Below, one piece after another: positions 9,049-17,749 of a DNA stretch of 56,035 nt; the stretch's first letter is position 1, and each line of letters opens with the position of its first letter. This DNA comes from an uncultured Bacteroidales bacterium (GTDB lineage: Bacteria > Bacteroidota > Bacteroidia > Bacteroidales > F082). Position numbers and translations under genes: made by a program. The notes under the pieces were generated by a model that worked only from the letters and a program-made list of their open reading frames with translations, had not been told where the DNA came from and searched no databases. The stretch covers positions 1 through 56,035 of the forward strand of contig CAMZAM010000016.1 of NCBI GenBank assembly GCA_947304185.1. Direction: 5' to 3'.

Positions 9049-10578
9049 TTATTTTTTGTTCCAGAAAGTCGGGGTAAAAATCAGCAGCACTGTGTAGATT
9101 TCCAGACGACCGATGAGCATGAGGAACGACATCACCCATTTCGCTGTGACGGTGAGATCGGAGAATGTCGTGGCAGGACCTGTCGACTTGTAGCCAGGTC
9201 CCATGTTACTTAGGGCTGTAACGACGTTAAACACGCTCTCTTCAAACTCGCATCCGCTTATTGACAGCAAAATGACGCTGACGATGCATATTATGACATA
9301 GAAGAAGAGGAAATTCAAGGTTCTGAGAAGAATTTCGTTAGATACCACTTCTCTCGACACCTTAACTGAAAATACTGCGCTTGGATGCAGGAACTGCTTG
9401 ATAGTTATGCGAATAGACTTAAGACACACCATCCAGCGGATGACTTTGATACCTCCCGATGTTGATCCCGCACAGGAACCGCTGAGCATCAGCAGCAATG
9501 TCGGAAAGAGGAACATTCCACCCCAAAGCGTGTAATCGTAGTACGAGCCTTGGTAACCAGTTGACGAGACGATTGTCACCACGTGGAACAAAGCTGCACG
9601 GAACCTTGACTCGAACGTTGGCTCAGGATATGCCGAAGTGTCAGTAGTGATAGTCTCAACCGCTGGGGCATAGTAGAACAATGCCGTCATGACAGCCACC
9701 ATTATCGCGATGACAGCCAAAAACCAGCGTAACTCCTCGTTTTTCAAGAAATCCTTAACCTCACCTCTTGACAAAAAATAGTATAGCGAGAAGTTGATAC
9801 CCGACATTATCATAAACAAGGCACAGAAATACTCAACATAGCTCGAGTTGAAGTATCCTATACTCGCCTGATGTGTGCTAAAACCACCACTTGACATTGT
9901 CGTAAGTGCATGACACACAGCGTCGTAGAAGTTCATCGGGCCAGCCCAATAAACCAAAGCGCATACCACCGTCAGGAACATATAGATAATGTAGAGATGA
10001 CGCGCCGTGACAGCCATCTTCGGATGCAACTTCTTGACACTCAAGCCCGACATCTCAGCAGCATAAAGTGTAGTTTTATTGGAATTCTTGTTCAAAGCAG
10101 GAATAATGGCAAGGAACAGCACGATAATACCCAAGCCGCCCAACCATTGTATCACGCTACGCCAGAACAATATGCCATGTGGTTGAGAATCAATGTTATT
10201 CATGATGGTAGCACCAGTGGTGGTGAATCCCGACATCGACTCAAAGAAGGCGTCGGTGACGTTGTCGATGGCGCCTGTAAAGATAAACGGCAGCATTCCA
10301 AACACCGCAAAGAGCACCCAAGCCACTGTGACAAGCACAAAAGAGTCCTTCATCGTGAGACTCTCGAACTTCTGTACACGACCGCCTCCTCTCCTAGCTC
10401 TTTCGCGGCCTGCAGATAACAGGATGAAGCCGAAGATTCCGGTGATCATAGTGGCTGCCAGCAACGACACCACGTCTTTCTCACCGCAGTGCACGTTGTA
10501 GTAAAGCGCAACCATCGAGGCGACCAACATAAAGAACGCCTCAACAAGAATAAAGACACCGTAGATCTTCGCTTTCAT
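9049..10578 (-). CDS. trkH: TrkH-family potassium uptake protein
   Basis: A 509-residue polytopic membrane protein of the TrkH/KtrB/Trk family. All four pore loops with their selectivity-filter glycines are visible: SGFTTTGATIM, TMSSGGFSTH, VSSTGYQGSYY and ALSNMGPGYKS. The segment SCAGSTSGGIKVIRWMV between loops 3 and 4 is also characteristic. It forms the K+-conducting subunit at the inner membrane. The cytoplasmic regulatory partner (TrkA) is not adjacent and must be encoded elsewhere. The gene sits next to a mechanosensitive channel operon, in keeping with osmotic homeostasis. Confidence 0.95.
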   Translation of the reverse strand: MKAKIYGVFILVEAFFMLVASMVALYYNVHCGEKDVVSLLAATMITGIFGFILLSAGRERARRGGGRVQKFESLTMKDSFVLVTVAWVLFAVFGMLPFIFTGAIDNVTDAFFESMSGFTTTGATIMNNIDSQPHGILFWRSVIQWLGGLGIIVLFLAIIPALNKNSNKTTLYAAEMSGLSVKKLHPKMAVTARHLYIIYMFLTVVCALVYWAGPMNFYDAVCHALTTMSSGGFSTHQASIGYFNSSYVEYFCALFMIMSGINFSLYYFLSRGEVKDFLKNEELRWFLAVIAIMVAVMTALFYYAPAVETITTDTSAYPEPTFESRFRAALFHVVTIVSSTGYQGSYYDYTLWGGMFLFPTLLLMLSGSCAGSTSGGIKVIRWMVCLKSIRITIKQFLHPSAVFSVKVSREVVSNEILLRTLNFLFFYVIICIVSVILLSISGCEFEESVFNVVTALSNMGPGYKSTGPATTFSDLTVTAKWVMSFLMLIGRLEIYTVLLIFTPTFWNKK

Positions 10579-10600
10579 TTTTTAACAATTGTGCAACTCG

Positions 10601-10608
10601 CAAAAATA
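10601..10608 (-). promoter_or_regulatory. -7 box TATTTTTG of trkH
   Basis: Minus-strand TATTTTTG fits TAnnTTTG and lies 22 bases before the trkH ATG at 10578. Confidence 0.6.
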
Positions 10609-10712
10609 CAAAAAAGTTTTGAGAATGACGAAAAGATGAAAGTTTTTTTGATTGATTATGTATAAAAGTGGAAAAACGTCATTTGAAACGACAAAAAACG
10701 CACTTGAAATAT

Positions 10713-10733
10713 CACGATTCTTTTAAAATCGTG
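10713..10733. promoter_or_regulatory. Inverted repeat CACGATT-N7-AATCGTG, candidate operator of the efflux operon
   Basis: The 7-bp arms are perfect. The site lies just upstream of the -7 box at 10747-10754, where the -33 region would be, so a bound repressor could block the polymerase. No regulator gene of TetR, MarR or similar type is next to the operon. As a hairpin it is weak (AT-rich loop, no T-run), so I favour a protein-binding site. Confidence 0.4.
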
Positions 10734-10746
10734 TCGGAGAAATCCG

Positions 10747-10754
10747 TATTTTTG
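10747..10754 (+). promoter_or_regulatory. -7 box TATTTTTG of the RND efflux operon
   Basis: TATTTTTG followed by C fits TAnnTTTG. It is 43 bases before the ATG at 10798, giving a leader of roughly 38 bases. Confidence 0.65.
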
Positions 10755-10797
10755 CAAACTATTATAAATAGGTAAAAAAATAAAAAAATAAGATAAA

Positions 10798-12129
10798 ATG
10801 TTAAAGTTTAGAAGTGTTTTTACAACGGTTTCTTGCCTCTTGTTGCTGATTTCTGGCGGTGTTGTGAATGCCCAGCAGGCTCAGGACTCGCTCATCATCA
10901 GTCTCGACCAAGCCATTGAAATCGCTCTTGAGGAGAGCAACAGCGTGAAAATCGCCAACCTCACCATTGAGAAGTCGGGATATGCCAAGAAAGGCACATA
11001 CGCCGCGCTATATCCTAACATCACAGCTTCAGGCAGCTACCAACGTACCATCAAAAAGCAAAGAATGGCTATGGATTTCGGTGGTCAGGCGATGGAGATT
11101 GAGGTCGGTAAATGGAACAACGTCAACGCGGGTATCAGCGCATCAATGCCGCTCATCAACGCACAGCTATGGCAGTCGCTGAAGCTGTCAGCTTTAGACG
11201 TAGAAATCGCCGTTGAACAGGCCCGCTCGTCGAAGATTTCGATGATTTCGCAGGTAAAACAAGCATTTTACGCTGTTTTGTTGGCTCAGCAGGTGTACGA
11301 TGTTTATCAGGATGTTTACGATAACGCCGCAGATAACCTCGAGCACACCGAGCAGCTTTACAACGCCGGTAAAACATCTGAGTATGAATATCTTAGAGCT
11401 CAAGTCAACGTTAAAAACGCCGAGCCTAACGTCTACAGCTCAATGATGGCCATCGACCTCGCTATCTGGCAGCTCAAAGCCGTGATGGGCGTCAACCTCG
11501 ATGCAAAGATCGGCGTGGAAGGTAACCTCGACCAATATAAAGACGAGCTTCTGGCGTATAACCTGTTTGATGACAACACCAATCTCGACAACAACAGTTC
11601 GATTGTACAGTTTAAGTTGCAACAGAAACAGATCGAGCGTACCATCAAGATGACGAAATATCAGTACATCCCTACTCTATCTGCTTCATTTGCATATAAT
11701 TACATGGCAATGGGCGATGATTTTAACTTCAAATGGTTTCCATATTCAGTGGCAGGATTGAGTCTTAACATCCCTCTTTTCAGCGGATTCTCTAAACACA
11801 ACACCATCCGCCAATACAAGGCCACGCAGGATATCATGCAGCTAAATCTCGAAGACACAGAGCGCAACCTCCAAATCGCTTATAAAAACTACGAAAATCA
11901 GATTGCTACATACATGAAGAACTATTCAGCCGCTGAGTCGACGCTGGAGATGGCGCAGAGAAGCTACGACATCGCTGAGAGGATGTATCAGCTCGGAAAA
12001 GCCACGCTTTTGGAGCTCAACGACGCTCAGCTGGCATTGGTACAAGCACAACTCACCATGAGCCAGGCTATCTACAACTTCATGAAGACTAAAGCCGCAA
12101 TGGATGAACTTGCAGGAATTGAAGAATAA
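10798..12129 (+). CDS. TolC-family outer-membrane efflux protein
   Basis: A signal peptide (MLKFRSVFTTVSCLLLLISGGVVNAQ) precedes a 415-residue mature part with two homologous halves of long amphipathic helices plus short beta segments. The repeat is visible as SLDQAIEIALEESNSVKIANL near residue 36, and as the C-terminal AQRSYDIAERMYQLGKATLLELNDAQ, which is the classic outer-membrane efflux protein signature (given here in two runs: AQRSYDIAERMYQ and LGKATLLELNDAQ). It forms the trimeric outer-membrane channel of the pump whose adaptor and transporter follow 15 and 21 bp downstream. Confidence 0.93.
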   Translation: MLKFRSVFTTVSCLLLLISGGVVNAQQAQDSLIISLDQAIEIALEESNSVKIANLTIEKSGYAKKGTYAALYPNITASGSYQRTIKKQRMAMDFGGQAMEIEVGKWNNVNAGISASMPLINAQLWQSLKLSALDVEIAVEQARSSKISMISQVKQAFYAVLLAQQVYDVYQDVYDNAADNLEHTEQLYNAGKTSEYEYLRAQVNVKNAEPNVYSSMMAIDLAIWQLKAVMGVNLDAKIGVEGNLDQYKDELLAYNLFDDNTNLDNNSSIVQFKLQQKQIERTIKMTKYQYIPTLSASFAYNYMAMGDDFNFKWFPYSVAGLSLNIPLFSGFSKHNTIRQYKATQDIMQLNLEDTERNLQIAYKNYENQIATYMKNYSAAESTLEMAQRSYDIAERMYQLGKATLLELNDAQLALVQAQLTMSQAIYNFMKTKAAMDELAGIEE

Positions 12130-12144
12130 AATAAAACACATAAT

Positions 12145-13161
12145 ATGAAAACATTAAACACATTATTATTTGCCGCTACCGCCATCGTGATGATGTCATG
12201 CGGAGAGCAGAGTCAGAACAATCAGCCGGTTATTGAGGAGCATCCGAAAGTCACCGTAGCTACAGTAAATGCTGAGTATGTCTCACAACTTCAGGTCTAT
12301 CCTACGACCATCGAAGCCGACATCGTGAATAACATCGCGCCACAGTCGGCAGCACGTATCAGTAAGATTTACGTTGAAGTCGGCGACAAAGTCAATGCAG
12401 GTCAGACACTTGCGAAGATGGACGAGGTAAACCTCGAGAAAGCACGTCTTCAGCTTATCAACGACTCCATAGAGTTCGGACGCATTGAGCAGCTTCATGA
12501 GATTGGAGCCACCTCACAGTCGGACTATGAGGCTATGACATTGAAATACGATGTCTCGAAGAAAACTTACAAGAACCTTCTGGAAAACACAGTGCTGAAG
12601 AGCCCTATCAGCGGCGTCGTGACAGCACGTAACTACGACGAAGGCGATATGTACGCCATGGCACAGCCTCTCTTCGTGATTCAGAAAATCGATCCGGTGA
12701 AGATGCTTATCAACATCTCTGAAAGCAAGTATTCGCAGATAAAGAAAGGCATGGAAGTCGACATCACCACCGACGCTTATGGCGATCAGGTATTCAAAGG
12801 CGTGGTCGACCTCATCTATCCTACCATCAACTCGATGACACACACATTCCCTGTCGAGGTGAAGTTCGCAAATAAAAACCTGACACTTCGTCCGGGCATG
12901 TTTGCACGCGTTACCGTCAACTATGGCGATAACTTTCGTGTGGTGGTCCCCGACAGAGCCGTCCTGAAGCAGGTAGGCTCTGGCGAGCAGTATGTGTACA
13001 TCCTCAACGCAGACGGCACCGTGACCTACAGCGTCGTCGAGCTCGGACGCAGGATGGGCAACAAATACGAGGTGCTCAGCGGCATCGACGATAACGCCAC
13101 CGTGGTGCTCACAGGCCAGACAAAGTTGAAAAACGGCATCGCTGTCGACGTAGTGAAATAA
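12145..13161 (+). CDS. RND efflux periplasmic adaptor (membrane fusion protein), lipoprotein
   Basis: The signal peptide ends in VMMSC with the lipidated Cys at residue 19. The lipoyl/barrel-sandwich halves are recognisable as AARISKIYVEVGDKVNAGQ near residue 70 and VLKSPISGVVTARNYDEGD near residue 150. A short helical hairpin lies between them (NLEKARLQLINDSIEFGRI), then beta-barrel and membrane-proximal domains ending in VVLTGQTKLKNGIAVDV. It links the inner-membrane RND transporter to the TolC-like channel. The adaptor hairpin is short compared with AcrA-type proteins. Confidence 0.94.
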   Translation: MKTLNTLLFAATAIVMMSCGEQSQNNQPVIEEHPKVTVATVNAEYVSQLQVYPTTIEADIVNNIAPQSAARISKIYVEVGDKVNAGQTLAKMDEVNLEKARLQLINDSIEFGRIEQLHEIGATSQSDYEAMTLKYDVSKKTYKNLLENTVLKSPISGVVTARNYDEGDMYAMAQPLFVIQKIDPVKMLINISESKYSQIKKGMEVDITTDAYGDQVFKGVVDLIYPTINSMTHTFPVEVKFANKNLTLRPGMFARVTVNYGDNFRVVVPDRAVLKQVGSGEQYVYILNADGTVTYSVVELGRRMGNKYEVLSGIDDNATVVLTGQTKLKNGIAVDVVK

Positions 13162-13182
13162 TCTTGTAAAACACTGATAATC

Positions 13183-16100
13183 ATGAGTTTATATAGAACA
13201 TCAGTAAATCATCCGGTAACGGTATCGCTGGTATTCATCACAGTAGCGATTTTGGGTGTTTTCGCCCTCACGAGACTGTCGATCAACCTCTTCCCTGATA
13301 TGGGAACAAACGCCATCATGGTGATGACGTCGTATTCGGGTGCCAGCGCGGAGGATATTGAGACAAATATCACAAAAACCCTTGAAAATACGCTCAACGG
13401 CGTGAGCGACCTTAAGCACCTCTCATCGTCATCGAAAGAGAATGTGTGCGTCATCACGCTGCAGTTTGAATACGGAATAGATATCGAAGAGGCCACCAAC
13501 AACGTACGAGACAAGTTAGATATGGTGAGGCAATACCTCCCCGACGGTGCAGGTAACCCTACCATCTTCAAGTTCAGCATGGAGGATATCCCTGTCATGT
13601 TCCTTTCTGTGACGGCCGAAGAGAGCCTCTCGGGTCTTGACAAGATCCTCGACGACAAGTTGACGACACCGTTGGCTCGTGTGCCCGGCGTGGGTACAGT
13701 GTCTGTATCAGGTGCCCCTAAACGTGAGATCCAGGTGTATGTCGACCCTAACAAGCTCGAGGCTTATAACCTCACAGTAGAGCAGATTTCACAGGCGTTG
13801 GCATACGAGAACCGCAACACTCCTGCAGGTAACATCGACATCGGATCGAACACCTATGCGGTGCGCGTCGAGAAGGAGTTTAAGTCGGCAAGAGAGATGC
13901 TCGACGTGGTGGTTGGCACCTTCCAAGGCACGCCGATCTACCTTAAAGATGTGGCACGTGTTAACGATGGTGAGCAGGAACGTCTGCAGAAGGTGTTCTC
14001 AAACAAGATTCAAGGTGCCATGGTGACAATCCAGAAGCAGACCGACGCTAACTCTGTCAAGGTCTGTCAAGGCATCAACAAAGAATTAGTTAAGATTAAG
14101 AAAACACTCCCGTCAGACATCAAGATAAACCTGATCAACGATACCAGCGAGAGTATCGTCAACACCATTGACTCGTTGAAAGAGACCATCTTCATCACCT
14201 TTATGGTGGTCATGCTGGTGGTGTTTATCTTCCTCGGCAGATGGAGAGCCACAATCATCATCGTGCTATCAATCCCGATCTCGTTGGTAGCATCAGTGGT
14301 GTATCTGTTTGCAACAGGTAACACATTGAATATCATATCGATGAGCGCTCTCACCATCGCCATAGGCATGGTCGTCGACGACGCCATCGTGGTCTTGGAA
14401 AACATCACATCGCATATCGACAGAGGTGCTAAGCCACGAGAGGCTGCAGTTCATGCCACCCAAGAGGTGTCAATATCCGTCATCGCCTCTACCCTCACCA
14501 TGTTGGCAGTGTTTCTGCCTCTCACCATGGTAAACGGCGCTGTCGGCGTGTTCTTCCATCAGCTCGGCTGGATTGTGAGTATCATCATGATCGTGTCAAC
14601 ATCAGCAGCTCTTACACTCGTCCCGATGATGTGTTCACGAATGCTTAAGAAGAACCCGAGAACACATGCCTGGCACAGAATCGTGTTTACACCTATTAAT
14701 AAAGGTCTCGACGCTTTGAGCCGCGGCTACGGCCGTCTCATCAACTGGGCAGTGACACACCGCGCCATGACGCTTATCATTGCCATTGTAATCTTTGTAG
14801 TGACGCTGATCACCACCTTACCTGGAATGAAGACCGAATATCTGCCGAGCATGGACCAAGGCCGTTTGACAATTAACATCGAGTTACCTGTTGGTACTCA
14901 AGAAGATATTACCGGACAGCTCGGTGCCGAGTTGGCTGAGAAATATATGGCCGAGATACCTGAAATCAAGGTGATGAACTACCGTTATGGCGTCGCCGAC
15001 GAGGAAAACGCCTTCGCTTCGATGCAGAGCAACGGCACACACATCCTGGCGATGAACCTCAACCTCGGCAGCAAGGAGACACGTAAGAGAAGCACTCAGG
15101 AGATAGCTGAATATATACGCAAAGACCTTAGAAACAATGCTGTCATCAAGAAATACAACGTGTCGGAAGGCATGGGCATGGGCTCTACGGCAAGCGTAAA
15201 ACTCGAGATCTACGGCTACGACTTCAACGTCTCTGACCGTATCGCCAACGATCTGGCGGCAGAGCTTCGTGAATGCCCTGAGATCTCACAGGTGCTCATC
15301 AGCCGTGATGAATACACCCCTGAGATGCACGTCGACTTCGACCGTGAGAAGCTGATGCTCAACGGCATCAACATCACAACAGCATCGCAATATGTGCGAA
15401 ACCGCATCAACGGCTCGGTGATGTCGTATTTCCGCGAAGACGGCGACGAATATAATATCCGCGTGCGTTACGCCCCTGAGTTCCGTACTGGTGTCGAGAA
15501 CATCGAAAACATCGTGCTTTACGGCTCTTCGGGACAGGCTGTGCGCCTCAGCGAAGTCGCTAAGATTGTGGAAGGCCGCACCCCTCCTACCATCGAACGT
15601 AAAGACCGTGAACGCATCGTCACCATCACAGGCATAGTGTCTAAAGGTTATGCTTTGAGCGATGGCGTGGCTGCATCAGAGAAATGTATAGATAATGTCG
15701 AGATCCCGGCTGAATTCATGGTTAAGATTGCCGGTGACTACGAGGACCAGCAGGATGCATTCAAAGACATGTTCACACTTCTCATACTCATCATCATCTT
15801 GGTTTACGTGGTTATGGCATCGCAGTTTGAGTCGTTGCTCGACCCGTTTGTCATCATGTTCTCCGTGCCGTTTGCCGTCACCGGCGTTCTTATCGGCTTG
15901 AGAGTCAATGGCATGGCTCTTGGTGTGATGGCACTCATCGGCCTCATGATTTTGATGGGTATCGTGGTGAAAAACGGTATCGTGCTTATCGACTACACCA
16001 GACTGTGTCTTGAACGCGGCATGGGCGTCAACGAGTCGGTGGTCACAGCATCACGTCAACGTCTGCGTCCTATCCTCATGACCACACTCACCACCGTGCT

Positions 16101-16296
16101 CGGTATGGTGCCAATGGCTATAGGAACAGGCGAAGGCGCTGAGATGTGGAACGGCCTCGGCGTGGTAGTGTCGTGGGGACTGTCGGTGTCAACACTCATC
16201 ACCCTCGTGCTCATCCCTACCCTTTATGCTATCTTCATCTCGAGAAGAAGAAAACGTCAGGAAAGAAAAGCAGCAAGACTTGCAATGGCTAACTAA
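13183..16296 (+). CDS. RND-superfamily efflux transporter (AcrB/HAE1-like)
   Basis: At 1037 residues this is full length. The RND plan is clear: TM1, a large periplasmic loop with porter repeats, TM2-6, a second periplasmic loop, TM8-12. The proton-relay Asp pair is present in GMVVDDAIVVLENI near residue 405, and the second repeat contains LMILMGIVVKNGIVLIDYTR near residue 930. It uses the proton gradient to export hydrophobic compounds such as drugs, detergents or bile salts; the true substrate is not visible. The order outer-membrane channel, adaptor, transporter differs from acrAB but is common in Bacteroidota. Confidence 0.95.
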   Translation: MSLYRTSVNHPVTVSLVFITVAILGVFALTRLSINLFPDMGTNAIMVMTSYSGASAEDIETNITKTLENTLNGVSDLKHLSSSSKENVCVITLQFEYGIDIEEATNNVRDKLDMVRQYLPDGAGNPTIFKFSMEDIPVMFLSVTAEESLSGLDKILDDKLTTPLARVPGVGTVSVSGAPKREIQVYVDPNKLEAYNLTVEQISQALAYENRNTPAGNIDIGSNTYAVRVEKEFKSAREMLDVVVGTFQGTPIYLKDVARVNDGEQERLQKVFSNKIQGAMVTIQKQTDANSVKVCQGINKELVKIKKTLPSDIKINLINDTSESIVNTIDSLKETIFITFMVVMLVVFIFLGRWRATIIIVLSIPISLVASVVYLFATGNTLNIISMSALTIAIGMVVDDAIVVLENITSHIDRGAKPREAAVHATQEVSISVIASTLTMLAVFLPLTMVNGAVGVFFHQLGWIVSIIMIVSTSAALTLVPMMCSRMLKKNPRTHAWHRIVFTPINKGLDALSRGYGRLINWAVTHRAMTLIIAIVIFVVTLITTLPGMKTEYLPSMDQGRLTINIELPVGTQEDITGQLGAELAEKYMAEIPEIKVMNYRYGVADEENAFASMQSNGTHILAMNLNLGSKETRKRSTQEIAEYIRKDLRNNAVIKKYNVSEGMGMGSTASVKLEIYGYDFNVSDRIANDLAAELRECPEISQVLISRDEYTPEMHVDFDREKLMLNGINITTASQYVRNRINGSVMSYFREDGDEYNIRVRYAPEFRTGVENIENIVLYGSSGQAVRLSEVAKIVEGRTPPTIERKDRERIVTITGIVSKGYALSDGVAASEKCIDNVEIPAEFMVKIAGDYEDQQDAFKDMFTLLILIIILVYVVMASQFESLLDPFVIMFSVPFAVTGVLIGLRVNGMALGVMALIGLMILMGIVVKNGIVLIDYTRLCLERGMGVNESVVTASRQRLRPILMTTLTTVLGMVPMAIGTGEGAEMWNGLGVVVSWGLSVSTLITLVLIPTLYAIFISRRRKRQERKAARLAMAN

Positions 16297-16308
16297 AATC
16301 GAATAACA

Positions 16309-16602
16309 ATGACAGCAATTTTCATAGCATATAATCAGGCTTATTACGAAGAGATCTCCGAACTCCTTGAAAAACAAGGAGTTCGCGGATTCACCCGCTG
16401 GAACGAGATAACAGGAAGAGGCTCTGAGACAGGTGAAGCACACTATGGCACACACACCTGGCCTACGTTCAATGATGCCATCCTTACCTTCGTCGACGAC
16501 GAGAAGGTTGACAACATCATGGACACACTGCACGAACACGACCTGCAGACACCGGAACTGGGTCTGAGAGCGTTCGCATGGAAAATCGATAAAGCTATCT
16601 AA
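16309..16602 (+). CDS. PII-like small protein of the RND efflux operon
   Basis: A 97-residue protein with the length and beta-alpha-beta-beta-alpha-beta pattern of PII/ACT-like regulators. The N-terminal strand is TAIFIAYNQAYYEEISELLEK, then GVRGFTRWNEITGRGSETGE aligns with the nucleotide/T-loop region of PII-like proteins, and DAILTFVDDEKVDNIMDTL with the second half. Similar small proteins follow RND metal or drug pumps in other Bacteroidota, so a regulatory or metal-sensing role is likely, but no ligand is known to me. It starts 12 bp after the transporter stop and overlaps the convergent galM gene by 8 bp. Confidence 0.7.
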   Translation: MTAIFIAYNQAYYEEISELLEKQGVRGFTRWNEITGRGSETGEAHYGTHTWPTFNDAILTFVDDEKVDNIMDTLHEHDLQTPELGLRAFAWKIDKAI

Positions 16603-17677
16603 ATTTATAGATGCAGGTATGATGGTACTCCTCACCCGGTCTTAACACCGTACTCGGGAAGTTTGGCTGGTTTGGAGCATCTGGGAACTGTTGTGTCTCA
16701 AGGGCAAATGCCTTATATTTTTCCTCGAAGAAGTTACCGCTGTAGAACTGCATGCCAGGCTGGTCGGTCAAAACCTCCATCACCCTACCCGATGTAGGCT
16801 CGTAGACATTCGCTGCCAGACCCATCTCACCCAAAGGCTTATTCAACAGCCAGCAGAAATCATAGCCGCCGCCGTTTTCCATCTGTGGATGATATTTATT
16901 GATGTCACGGCCGATAGGCTTAGCCTCTAAGAAATTCATAGGAGTATCTTTTACAGAGATGAAATTACCTGTCGGAATGAGATGATTGTCAATAACGACC
17001 AGCATCTTGCCATTTATCATCATCTCATGGTCGAGGACGTTGCCATTGCCAGCGCCTTTCATGTTAAAGAAAGAGTGATGTGAGAGGTTACATACCGTCG
17101 GAGCATCGGTAACAGCTTGATAATCAACACGGAATTCATTATCTTCAGTCAAGGTATATGTCATAGTGATGTCAAGGTTACCTGGGAAGCCATCCATGCC
17201 GTCAGGAAGGACGATATTAAGGACTATGGCATTGTCAGTCAACGACTTAACATCCCAAACAACTCTGTCGATACCGAATTCACCTCCATGAAGTGTGTTG
17301 CCGTTATCATTTTTATATAGCTCATATTTCTTGCCGTCAAGGGTGAACTCACCGTGTCCGATGCGGTTAGCATAACGTCCGACAGGAGCGCCGAGGTATC
17401 TCTCACCTTTATTATTTATATAGCTGTCGATATTGTCGTAACCAAGAACAATGTTATCGTAATTACCTTTAATATCAGGCGTCCACAGCGATACTACACG
17501 ACCGCCGTAGTTAGTCACCTGCATTGTCAAATTACCATTTTTCAAAGTGTAAAGCGACACTTTCTTACCATCCACTTCAGTATTAAAATCATTGACATTC
17601 ATAAGATTAACTTCTCTTTTCTTTGTACAACCGATTAAAAACATCGCGCAAAGCGCTAAAACCAAAATTTTTTTCAT
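16595..17677 (-). CDS. galM: Aldose 1-epimerase (galactose mutarotase), lipoprotein
   Basis: The enzyme interconverts alpha and beta anomers of aldoses such as galactose and glucose. The N-terminus carries a lipobox (AMFLIGC, Cys17), so it is an envelope-anchored form, common in Bacteroidota, rather than the cytosolic E. coli type. Family motifs seen are GAPVGRYANRIGHGEFTLDG, GNTLHGGEFGIDRVVWDV, the catalytic His region NLSHHSFFNMKGAGNG, and the C-terminal catalytic Glu in FALETQQFPDAPNQPNFPS. It has its own promoter and faces the efflux operon, overlapping it by 8 bp at the stops. It probably serves periplasmic sugar uptake. Confidence 0.93.
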   Translation of the reverse strand: MKKILVLALCAMFLIGCTKKREVNLMNVNDFNTEVDGKKVSLYTLKNGNLTMQVTNYGGRVVSLWTPDIKGNYDNIVLGYDNIDSYINNKGERYLGAPVGRYANRIGHGEFTLDGKKYELYKNDNGNTLHGGEFGIDRVVWDVKSLTDNAIVLNIVLPDGMDGFPGNLDITMTYTLTEDNEFRVDYQAVTDAPTVCNLSHHSFFNMKGAGNGNVLDHEMMINGKMLVVIDNHLIPTGNFISVKDTPMNFLEAKPIGRDINKYHPQMENGGGYDFCWLLNKPLGEMGLAANVYEPTSGRVMEVLTDQPGMQFYSGNFFEEKYKAFALETQQFPDAPNQPNFPSTVLRPGEEYHHTCIYKFR

Positions 17678-17696
17678 TTTTTTAAAATTAATAGTG

Positions 17697-17704
17697 CAAA
17701 ATTA
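17697..17704 (-). promoter_or_regulatory. -7 box TAATTTTG of galM
   Basis: Minus-strand TAATTTTG lies 19 bases before the galM ATG at 17677 and is divergent from the histidine-kinase promoter at 17737. Confidence 0.6.
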
Positions 17705-17736
17705 TAAAATATTTCTGATATGTTCAGATTTTTTAG

Positions 17737-17744
17737 TAATTTTG
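17737..17744 (+). promoter_or_regulatory. -7 box TAATTTTG of the hybrid histidine kinase
   Basis: TAATTTTG lies between an upstream in-frame ATG (17720) and the ATG at 17750, so only 17750 can be the start for this promoter. The gap from box to ATG is five bases, so the transcript would have no leader or nearly none. Confidence 0.6.
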
Positions 17745-17749
17745 TCACG

